64,000 nt of DNA, taken from positions 22,621,719 through 22,685,718 of the forward strand of contig CM043960.1 of NCBI GenBank assembly GCA_014529385.2, read 5' to 3'. Numbering within the stretch: position 1 is the first letter of the stretch; each line of letters starts with the position of its first letter. Below, one piece after another: positions 56,033-64,000 of the stretch. A program made the translations under genes and the position numbers. The DNA is from Adiantum capillus-veneris. Its lineage: Eukaryota > Streptophyta > Polypodiopsida > Polypodiales > Pteridaceae. The notes under the pieces were generated by a model. It saw only the letters and a list, made by a program, of their open reading frames with translations, searched no databases and had not been told where the DNA came from.

Positions 56033-56172
56033 TTCAATCCCCAAAGTAGCATCTTCCAAGATTCACACTAATGTGACCTGCTTCGAAAATTAGAGGCACA
56101 TATTCAATCCCCAAAGTAGCATCTTCCAAGATTCACACTAATGTGACCTGCTTCGAAAATTAGAGGCACATA
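56033..56172. repeat. Perfect 70-bp tandem duplication
   Basis: 56033-56102 and 56103-56172 are identical base for base. Confidence 0.98.
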
Positions 56173-56179
56173 CGGCCCC

Positions 56180-57090
56180 TTTACCTTAGAGGAGCATTCA
56201 GGAGTGTTGTAAATTTATTGGTTCGGTTTGGCAAGTTTAACTATCCTTGATGTTAATAAAACTTGTGGCCCTTCACATAATTTGATATTTGTATTTATTT
56301 CATAGACTTCCTTTAGGAGCCTATAACAAAAACATGGCAATTGACCAACACGAAACCAACGAGATAGTGTCACCAATGAAACTTTGCAAGGACAAGGAAT
56401 GCACCAAATCCCTCACCCCTCCAAAATTTCATTGAGATCCAATTTTGTCTCGTCGATCACGGGTTGCACCATCGCTATGTTTTTGCCATGGACCTCTTTG
56501 TCAGGCCTATGGCAAAAATATGATGATGGTGAACTTGCGGCCGCTATTGCATGCATGCTCTTGGCGTGAGTGCATGTGGAAACCTTATTGTTAAAGTCTG
56601 TCTATTTTGACACTCTATAGAGTAGTTGGAGATGGAAATCTGTATTTGCTAATTTCACAAGCTAGCCTTTCCTTGGAAGTTTTTAGCAGAGGGTCTCATC
56701 TTTTTTTTTGCCTTAGCATTACAAAATTTGCAAATGTGAAATATGAAGGGAAATACCTCTCTAGAAAGTGGGGTGTTTTATAATTTAAGAAATTGAAAGT
56801 GTTCCAGTGTTATCCATTGATGTCAAATTTCCAGAGGTTTAAGGCTTCTTTCTAATCCAATGTAATTGGACCACCTCTACACCATGGTTGGACTCTACGA
56901 AGACATCAATCTTTCATCGACTTCATCGCCGTCGACAAAAAGACCCTAAGTGGATCCATTGATAAAGAATGCCTTACCATGCTAAATCAAGTATCTTGTG
57001 GATACAAATGTATATGTATATATGTTTGAATCCAAAAGAACGGAACTTTGAAATATGAAAGGAGAACTTATGAGAAGCTCACAAGGGCCT
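56180..57090. other. No recognised gene
   Basis: No long open frame with a family resemblance; AT-rich spacer. Confidence 0.5.
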
Positions 57091-57095
57091 GCGTG

Positions 57096-57199
<104 letters not shown>

Positions 57200-57381
57200 T
57201 CATAGGGAAAGAATGTCTTGCACGAAGCACCCATAGGCGAACTTGTAAAAGGAAGGTTCAAATTTTGTGATTATTGACAAATAATTAAAAAAAGAAACTT
57301 TTGTGCTCTTGCACTTGCACCGCTTCAAACAAATTCACTGCAAGTTATTCACAATAATACTATTTAGGTCTCCCAATCTCA

Positions 57382-57432
57382 TCTATACTACAGATAATGG
57401 GGGAGGGGATTCTGGCTCCCCCCCCCCCCCCC
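57382..57432 (+). other. Helitron-like 5' terminus
   Basis: TCTATACTA after an A, then a GGGGGAGGGGATTC stretch and a C15 run. TCTATACTA starts are typical of plant Helitrons. No partner 3' end is assigned. Confidence 0.35.
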
Positions 57433-57498
57433 AACACGTGGCGGAAGCAGGATGATCCGGCAGGTGTTCCTTGGCGCATGGCAGCGGACAAACACTGC

Positions 57499-57503
<5 letters not shown>

Positions 57504-57547
<44 letters not shown>
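57504..57547. repeat. (GA)n microsatellite
   Basis: About 44 bp of GA. Confidence 0.95.
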
Positions 57548-57548
<1 letters not shown>

Positions 57549-57762
57549 TCTCTAATTCAGAGGCCGCACTACGCAGCACAGGCGCCCACTACTAATTTGT
57601 GGAAATTCCCAAAATACCCCTCAAATTTCTTTGCCTTAAATTTCATTGCCCTTCAAATTTTCCAAAGTTCTCAAAATACCCATGGTTGTGAGATTAAGCA
57701 GACTGATTGTCTTTGGAGATGCTAAAACTAAAATTTGAGTTGGAGATGCTTTGGAGATGAAC

Positions 57763-57815
57763 CTATACTATCTATAAAGGGGGAGGGAATCCCGCCCCCC
57801 CTCCGCCACGCGTCA
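57763..57815 (+). other. Second Helitron-like 5' terminus
   Basis: CTATACTATCTATAAAGGGG followed by a GGGAATCCCGCC-type stretch, the common start of plant Helitrons. The leading T is replaced by C. It resembles 57382-57432 in its GGGGGAGGG and poly-C parts. Confidence 0.4.
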
Positions 57816-58040
57816 CTGGCTGCTTAATCCTGACGCCCTCGTGGCAGTGGCCTCTGAGCCAAATGCACTGTTTCGCTACTGTTCGTGTTGAAGCTTGAGA
57901 GAGGAACCATTTCCAGAGGAGATTTTTGAACCCTTTGGTTGGAAAAAAATATTGGCGACTCTTGATCTCTGTGTCAACAAGGTGATTAATACTATTCTAC
58001 GACAAAAATGATTATGATATCACACCCTTTCTAATGGTAT

Positions 58041-58427
58041 CTATTGTCTATGAAACCGAGAACATTTTTGCGTAATCAAGCTATACATGGGTTTTGCCAT
58101 TATAGCGTACATATAGATGAATCGTCGGTAATATCCACAATGTCCCATGAAGGCTTGTACCCCCTTTACTACTGTTGATCTAGGCAAATCTGCAATGACA
58201 TGAATCTTCTCAATATCAGTAGCTATGCCATTTTTAGACACTATATGTCCAATAATATTTCCTTGTCTACCCATGAATGTACACTTTTCAGGATTTAAGC
58301 AAATCCTATAAAGTCTACATTTTTTGAATACCTTTTTGAGGTGTTCAAAATGATCAGCCCAGATTGATGAATGTATGCATAGATCATCCATATATACTTC
58401 TAAGAGAGGGGACTGTGCGCAACGCAA
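58041..58427 (-). pseudogene. Ty3/gypsy RT fragment (OTA type)
   Basis: 128 open codons: VYMDDLCIHSS (catalytic pair kept), FKKCRLYRICLNPEKCTFMG, GNIIGHIVSKNGI, GVQAFMGHCGYYRRFI. The wording closely follows the RT at 4138-5340 (KCRLYRI.LNP, SKNGI, GVQ.FMGH.GYYR), so it is from the same lineage. No other domains adjoin it; it was probably captured or truncated. Confidence 0.85.
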
Positions 58428-58450
58428 GAGAGAGACGGGACGCGAGGCGG
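58416..58450 (+). repeat. Dispersed ~35-bp repeat, copy 1
   Basis: caagagagagacgggacgcg with flanking bases matches 62921-62955 in the same orientation. The two copies lie just outside the two ends of the candidate Helitron. Confidence 0.9.
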
Positions 58451-58617
58451 ATTGTGCGCATGTCTAACTTTTGAAGGCTTCGACGCCCTTCGAAGGCACT
58501 TTTACCCTTCAGTGAAGGGCAAAAATATTTTTACCCTTCAAAAGAAGGGTAGAATATTGAAAAATCTATGAGTAGCCCTTCTTATTTTTGCCTAAATATA
58601 GGTTAACTAGTATGTGA

Positions 58618-58635
58618 GCCGCGCGTTGCCGCGGC
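58618..58635 (-). other. Helitron 3' hairpin
   Basis: Perfect 6-bp GC stem (gccgcg at 58618-58623, cgcggc at 58630-58635), 7 bases from the CTAG terminus. Confidence 0.7.
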
Positions 58636-58812
58636 TACATGTTCGTCAATTGAAGCGACCATTATTCTCCTTTCCTTCCGAGGGAGGGCAAATGTGGGCA
58701 AATGCCTATGAGTCTCTTGTGAGGTTTTATAGCTCTTTAATACACTTGTGCATCAACCACCACTATAACTACTTTTTAGATGACAATGTATGACAACACA
58801 CAAGGTTTAAGT

Positions 58813-59316
58813 GCCCTCCACATTCACATCAACCAAGCAGAAATCTATCTTTTGGATCAACACTATGTCTACCTTTTTTTTTAGTGCAAGATCAAACATC
58901 TAATGAAGTGTAGTTACTCTCCACATTCTTGTGGATTGACAAAGGACAAATCTCCTTTTAATTGGTCATGCCAAGCTCCAACATACTCCTCCTAATCATG
59001 GCAAGTTTGTCCCTCGTCCCCTACGTGCACCCCCCCCCCCCCCCCCCCCCCTCTCTCTATTTGTATGTGTGTGTATGTGTGCCCTCCACATTCACATCAA
59101 CCAAGCACAAATCTATCTTTTGGATCAACACTATGTCTACCTTTTTTTTAGTGTAAGATCAAACATCTAATGAAGTGTAGTTACTCTCCACATTCTTGTG
59201 GATTGACAAAGGACAAATCTCCTTCTAATTGGTCATGCCAAGCTCCAACATACTCCTCCTAATCATGGCAAGTTTGTCCCTCCTCCCCTACGTGCACCCC
59301 CCCCCCCCCCCCCTAT
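58813..59316. repeat. 268-bp tandem duplication with poly-C and GT tails
   Basis: Copy 1 starts at 58813 and copy 2 at 59081, both beginning gccctccacattcacatcaa and ending in a poly-C run (59030-59051 and 59297-59313). The duplication joins just after a short GT repeat. Copies are nearly identical. Confidence 0.95.
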
Positions 59317-59322
59317 GTGTAT

Positions 59323-59326
<4 letters not shown>

Positions 59327-59360
<34 letters not shown>
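59327..59360. repeat. (GT)n microsatellite
   Basis: GT tract directly after the second poly-C run. Confidence 0.95.
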
Positions 59361-59361
<1 letters not shown>

Positions 59362-60620
59362 GAGGTCAAGAATTATCACGTCAATTTGAGGTCTCTTGGA
59401 AATGAATTAAGTATTGGGATCCCTTCGCATGATGTCTTGTCTAAACATCCTATGTTTCTCTCTAAGGAGGCAGTGAATTTGCGATTAGGCCAGAGACGTC
59501 CCCCTCACACAATTGATATGGGACCCGGGTGAGTGGTAGTGGCCCTCTAAATAGACTAATAGAGAGCTGATATCCTTATTTGGATATAGTGTTTTCATTG
59601 AACGACAAATTCTTTAGATGCATTAGCATTCCCTCTCACCATCCTTACCAATCAAGGCATGGGTCATGATAACAACTCTCCCATGCTTCTCTCGTGTAGT
59701 TTTGGTCTTTCATTTGGGGCATCACAGTCAACTAAGTCATCAACTGCTATTTTTTGGCACTTAGGATGCATGACCGAACATGCTAACATTACACCACATA
59801 GTAGTAGAAGAAATTTTTCCATTGGTATGCACAACAGATTTGGTGAGTAGTTTGTCGTTTGCTTCTCAAAAGCAGTATTCATGATGGGTGTGTGATCTGA
59901 GGGTGATTGCATGGCTATAGAAACTTTGTCTCTATATGTGGGTAAATTTCAAAATTTACAGGCTGGATTGCACTCAACCTAGCTAGCATGTTTATTTACA
60001 TCTACCAAGACTCATCACATGGATGCTGAGGTCTCATGCAATTGACCATAAACGTGTTAGTAATATAAGGCACATATTGTTTTTTTGTGTACATTTGGGC
60101 ACCATTGGCACCTTAAAATGTGAGGGCAATGAAATAAAAAAATTTCACTCAATCGTTTCTCTTTGCAAGAGTTTTGGGCATCATGCTAAAAGAAAGGGTG
60201 TGTTGCAAAATACACACACACAAACATACACACATGCATATTCTTTGAGAGAGCATATTGTTTTCAACCATTCACATGCTTGCCCTTACCCATATTTTAT
60301 ACCATGGCAGCCATTTGGCTTAGCTCCCACTCCCTTAAATGTGAGACAAAGCATTGAAGCACTACATGGAGGAGAGTCTCTTTTTGTACACAAATTATAT
60401 TCCTTAACAATTTGAGAGTGCAATCATCACCCTACATGAGTGCTCAGCTTTTGATCACATCAAACTTGCTTTACCCACATTTTAGCCCATACCATGGCCT
60501 ACATACCTTTCTCTCCTAGCCACCTCATGGATTCAACTTGTCACTGGCCACCCTTATATCCATAGTCTTCAAGCATGTTACATGTTGTACTCGGTCCCAT
60601 AGGTCAATTGATATTTAAGG
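59361..60620. other. No recognised gene
   Basis: Open frames such as 60023-60415 show no domain I can name. The sequence lies within the candidate Helitron. Confidence 0.4.
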
Positions 60621-60622
60621 AT

Positions 60623-60624
<2 letters not shown>

Positions 60625-60670
<46 letters not shown>

Positions 60671-60799
60671 ATCTTTGAGGTCACTGTGTCCCCCTCTCCT
60701 TGTATAAGTATGTGAGCATACAAGCCCTTAAGTTCAAGAATCAACGTTCATAGGCTAAAATTTTTAGGTCTCTTGTGATCTTCTTCTTCTTCTTCTTCT

Positions 60800-60841
<42 letters not shown>
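60625..60841. repeat. Two CT-rich microsatellites
   Basis: (CT)n at 60625-60666 and (CTT)n(CT)n at 60779-60841. Confidence 0.95.
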
Positions 60842-60844
<3 letters not shown>

Positions 60845-62318
60845 AAATTGCTATGCAACATGACGCCTTGTTGCCAACAATGTTTGGATTGGATAAGGTT
60901 TGCCTAAACTTGATAGCTGAGAGTCGAGATTAGTCATTCTCAAGATTAACGGGTCTCAAACCACGTCAGTAGGAAGAAAAATCTCTCTCTCTCTCAGGCT
61001 GCATGTCTAGTTTGTAGTATTAAAATGAAGCATGTGAGAGGCGAAGAGCCTGGTCATGTGTACGAGCGAGCCTACTTTCTACCCGGTCATGAGCCGGCTC
61101 TTCTCTCTCTACCTATTTAATCGTGGTAGTTAAGAGCTTCAAAACGGGCATAGCCTTTCACATGGTTGACTTTTGCGGCCCTCTCGGTTAGCAAGAACCT
61201 GCTCAAGATCTGTCTCATCATTTAGTCAAATCAAGCAATTATCTTCAAAAAGCCACCGGTTTTCTTGACTTGCAAACAAAACTAGAAGGCTATTTAGCCG
61301 TTCCAAAGTGACCAGGCTCTAAATGTAAGCAAAATGACATGGAGGCAGTCCTACAATGGAGGCACATGCATGGAGGCAACCCTACAATAAGAGATCGCAG
61401 TCATCATTTCTAGGGGGAGACAAAGGGCCCACATTAGGTATACAAACACCAAGGAGGATCCAAATGAGCAGAGGATTGCCAAGACCAAGGCCAATACCCT
61501 CAATTGGCAATGATCATCCTCTAATGCAATCACATCAGTGTTCTAGAAAAATCACTTTTTCAAACATACAAAATTGATTTCCCCTAATTTTCCAAGAGAA
61601 AATTTAGAAAATTAGGTTTATTTTGGAGGTTTTTACACTATTTTTCTCTATTTTGGTGCGGTTTTCTCCTTTTCCCCTTGCCCTCAACCAACATTTTTGA
61701 ATCTGAAAACGGCATGATATTAAGCTGAGACACATTTTCCCCAAACACTGAATGGAAGACCAGCCTTGCATGACCGTTGCCGTGAGCACTGTAGCAGTAG
61801 GCAATGCCACATGTCCCCTTGCAAAACCCCTTTTTTCTTGCCCATGTTAGGAGTTTGAGATGTGAAAACTTGGGAAAGCTAAAAAGCTTGGATGGTCACG
61901 TTGGAGCTCTCAACATTGTAGCATCTGCTGTCTAGCCAAAAAAGACAAAGAAACTGTGGAGATGGATGTGGGACTCTCTCTCTCTCTTTCTCTCTGTCTC
62001 TCTCTCTCATGGTGTGGATGGCCACAGATAGGCAAAAATGGAGCTCGTCGGGATCAAGGGTGGCAGACGGACAACGATAAAGGAGTAGGTGGCTCAATAA
62101 GTGCTTGTGGCGAGTGAGACGTGTATTGGATGTGGGGCTTGCGGTGGATAATCTATTGACAACCAAGGGTGTTGATAGAGGATACTACATGAGGCCTGTT
62201 GTGGCAACATTTGAGAAGTTGTACATGAAGTAAGTGGTGGGTTGTGTTAATGATCGAGTTTGGGGTGGGAAGGGGAGGAGGGGGGGATTCTCTGTCAAGC
62301 ACCAAGGACAATCAATGG

Positions 62319-62319
<1 letters not shown>
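60842..62319. other. No recognised gene
   Basis: Short CT tracts (60981-60996 and 61975-62008). No coding evidence. Confidence 0.4.
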
Positions 62320-62379
<60 letters not shown>

Positions 62380-62430
62380 AGACATACACACTCCTCATCA
62401 GGACTAAATGGGATTGCCCCATCTCCTCTT

Positions 62431-62461
<31 letters not shown>

Positions 62462-62485
62462 GAGCTACAAAAAATAACAAAGACA

Positions 62486-62541
<56 letters not shown>
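62320..62541. repeat. Three consecutive (CT)n(CA)n compound microsatellites
   Basis: CT then CA at 62320-62372, 62430-62461 and 62487-62541, all in the same order, separated by unique sequence of 25-60 bp. Confidence 0.96.
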
Positions 62542-62543
<2 letters not shown>

Positions 62544-62920
62544 GCACATGCACGTTCGAGATGGATCAACTCATTGCTCGCTATTTTCTCAAACTGCGAA
62601 GTATAGTCACCCTTTACAAAAACAAAAGTGATACCCTTCAAAATTCAAGGCTAAAGTGAAACTCCATGGCCTTACTCTTTTAGAACTAAGTATTGTGACT
62701 TTTTGAAGAACTGAGAAGTCAAAACTAAGTCTTTTCATTTTCTACCATAGTGTACTTTTGACTTACCCTTCATTTTTACTTTTCAAACCAAATGTTTCTT
62801 AAGTTCTTGAAACTAAGGAGAGAGTGACACATGGATGCCTTCTCCTTCTTTGAAAATTTTAAGTTGAATTATATATAGTATAGATGAAGGATAGGTAAAA
62901 ATTTACCCTTGCCTTGACTC

Positions 62921-62955
62921 TGCGCAGCACAAGAGAGAGACGGGACGCGAGGCAG
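62921..62955 (+). repeat. Dispersed ~35-bp repeat, copy 2
   Basis: Matches 58416-58450; only a few differences (gcagcac for gcaacgc). Confidence 0.9.
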
Positions 62956-63020
62956 GGCCGTCGGCATTGTGCACTCCCGCTCCCACGTGCTCGCGTTACC
63001 AAACGGCCACACGCACAAGA

Positions 63021-64000
63021 GATAGATAGATAGATTTTATTATCGTCCTCGGAGGTCAAATATGACCTATGGGACCAAAGTTACATGTGATGTAGTATGT
63101 GTATGGCTGATGAGTGACTCTCGATGCTCCAAAATTGTAGTGATGAGAGTCGCAATGGAGAGGCCACACTTTGGCTGGGAGAGGAAAGTGTGTAGGTCTA
63201 AGTTATGGCTGAAAATGTGAGAGAAGCAAGTTCGGATGTGATCAAAAGCTAAGCACTCTAGTAGTGTGTGGTACTCAGACTCTCGAACTTGCAGTGAGCA
63301 TAATGTGCACAATCGATTTGACTCTTCTCCATTGCCCCAACGCCCTATCTCGCATCGAAGGAAATGGGAGCTAAGCCGAATTGCTGCGATAGTGCGTATC
63401 GCGGACAAGGGAATAGGCTCAAGCATGTAAGTGTGAGTACGGTTTCCTCTCTCAGCGAAGAACATGGTTTTGTAGTTGGGGGCAATATAGGTGGTGTAAT
63501 GTATGAAGCGTGACCCAACGGATTTCTCCCAAGCCGTAATACATTGGCGTTGTAGAAAAGCTTCATTCACTTGAGAGTCAATTGAAGCATCATGTAGCAA
63601 GTGTAATGCATCCCATCTCCCAAACCACTTCTTTATGTCTTGCATCCATCCCGTGCTCAAGATCTTGCTTTTATGCGTCTTTTGAACTTTTTTGCTTGCT
63701 TTCCATGCAATTGTAGGAAGTCGATGTGAGGGGTTTTGACGCATCTTTATCATGTACTCCACAACCCTTTCCATGCCCATAACCTCAATTGGAAGAGATC
63801 CCGACTCAAGAAGTAGGAGCATATATGGTGTTTGTGTCTTAACTTGGAGAAAGTTTGTAAGAAAACGCTTTTGGACATTCTCAAACTCTTTCCAAGTAGA
63901 CTTTGAGATGCTCCCGCCCCACACTTCAACTCCATAAAGAAGAACCGGTGTCACCAATGCATCAAAAAGATACTTCTTGAGAACCCAACACTTGATGTTT
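63021..64000 (-). mobile_element. LINE (non-LTR retrotransposon) 3' end
   Basis: The minus-strand ORF2-like coding region (63067-64000) is followed by a short 3' UTR and a tail of TCTA repeats (63021-63035), a simple-repeat tail as many plant LINEs have. The element continues beyond the right edge. It is inserted 66 bp from the 35-bp repeat at 62921. Confidence 0.75.
63067..64000 (-). CDS. LINE ORF2 C-terminal region (partial)
   Basis: Open from the window edge to the stop at 63067; the start lies outside. It begins LFDALVTPVLLYGVEVWGG, the region after the RT palm in many plant and animal non-LTR retrotransposons, continues with a helical thumb-like region, and ends with a zinc-finger-like motif CTLCSLQVRESEYHTLLEC (CX2CX9HX4C, about 63280-63335), like the zf-RVT finger. 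No RNase H follows. At over 310 codons without stops it is the best-preserved mobile-element frame here and may be young. In LINEs this protein nicks the target and copies RNA there. Confidence 0.8.
   Translation of the reverse strand, partial: NIKCWVLKKYLFDALVTPVLLYGVEVWGGSISKSTWKEFENVQKRFLTNFLQVKTQTPYMLLLLESGSLPIEVMGMERVVEYMIKMRQNPSHRLPTIAWKASKKVQKTHKSKILSTGWMQDIKKWFGRWDALHLLHDASIDSQVNEAFLQRQCITAWEKSVGSRFIHYTTYIAPNYKTMFFAERGNRTHTYMLEPIPLSAIRTIAAIRLSSHFLRCEIGRWGNGEESNRLCTLCSLQVRESEYHTLLECLAFDHIRTCFSHIFSHNLDLHTFLSQPKCGLSIATLITTILEHRESLISHTHTTSHVTLVP

Larger units (their letters stand above)
58607..62884 (-). mobile_element. Candidate non-autonomous Helitron
   Basis: On the minus strand the 5' end is TCTATACTATATAT (from 62884, preceded by A). 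The 3' end is CTAG (58610-58607) followed by T, with a GC-rich hairpin 7 bases before it: stem GCCGCG/CGCGGC at 58618-58635, loop of 6. This fits the Helitron rules (A|TC...hairpin...CTRR|T). The interior has no Rep or helicase, only spacer, a 268-bp duplication and microsatellites. The 3' end is convincing; linking it to the 5' end 4.28 kb away rests on motif and orientation. Confidence 0.45.

Noticed and set aside
60023-60415. 130-codon open frame as a gene
   Set aside because: No domain or homology recognised; it contains a CA repeat and lies in transposon-like spacer.

Overview
The window is plant nuclear DNA, almost all of it decayed transposable elements and simple repeats, with one convincing intact host-type gene: an intronless pentatricopeptide-repeat (PPR) gene at 20519-23359 (+). 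A plant source is supported by the PPR gene, OTA-type and chromodomain Ty3/gypsy elements, Ty1/copia elements primed by initiator tRNA-Met, CACTA transposase fragments and Helitron-like ends. The large intronless PPR protein with acidic inserts in its L motifs and the very repeat-rich surroundings suggest a fern or another non-flowering plant. That placement is inference; no species is claimed.

Layout. 1-1340: unassigned sequence, a 27-base G run and a (CT)n(GT)n microsatellite. 1340-about 8400: an OTA-type (Athila/Tat-like) Ty3/gypsy relic with gag, protease, RT, RNase H and integrase, then an unusual 3' region with a second retropepsin-like segment and WVPK/WIPK repeats. 8370-10700: two candidate LTR starts and a (GT)n(GA)n tract. 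10915-12930: a relic of a Pif1-type helicase followed by an endonuclease-like segment. 13200-19540: duplicated Arg/Asp-rich gene fragments flanking a short-LTR copia relic (about 13595-18541) that contains a PPR pseudogene. 20141-23359: the PPR gene, with a duplicated start region that makes a small uORF. 24455-24965: a CACTA transposase fragment. 25573-37167: a complete but dead chromodomain Ty3/gypsy element with LTRs of 3.6 and 2.7 kb. 37234-41569: a small TRIM-like LTR element whose 3' LTR is split by a second, non-coding LTR element with a perfect 5-bp target duplication. 41545-42245: a second CACTA transposase fragment. 44095-50130: about eleven palindromic units of roughly 165 bp in tandem, interrupted by one LTR-like insertion and one truncated copia element. 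50160-57370: AT-rich spacer with several local tandem duplications. 57380-62900: Helitron-type termini, a captured RT fragment, and a candidate non-autonomous Helitron of about 4.3 kb on the minus strand. 63021-64000: the 3' end of a non-LTR (LINE) retrotransposon, open to the right edge.

The elements do not form a pathway; they show successive nested insertions and local duplications. (GA)n/(CT)n tracts are very frequent, and several lie inside LTRs, so part of the microsatellite load has probably spread with retrotransposons. All family assignments come from reading motifs in the translated sequence; no database search was run. Spans of decayed elements are approximate unless terminal motifs are stated.
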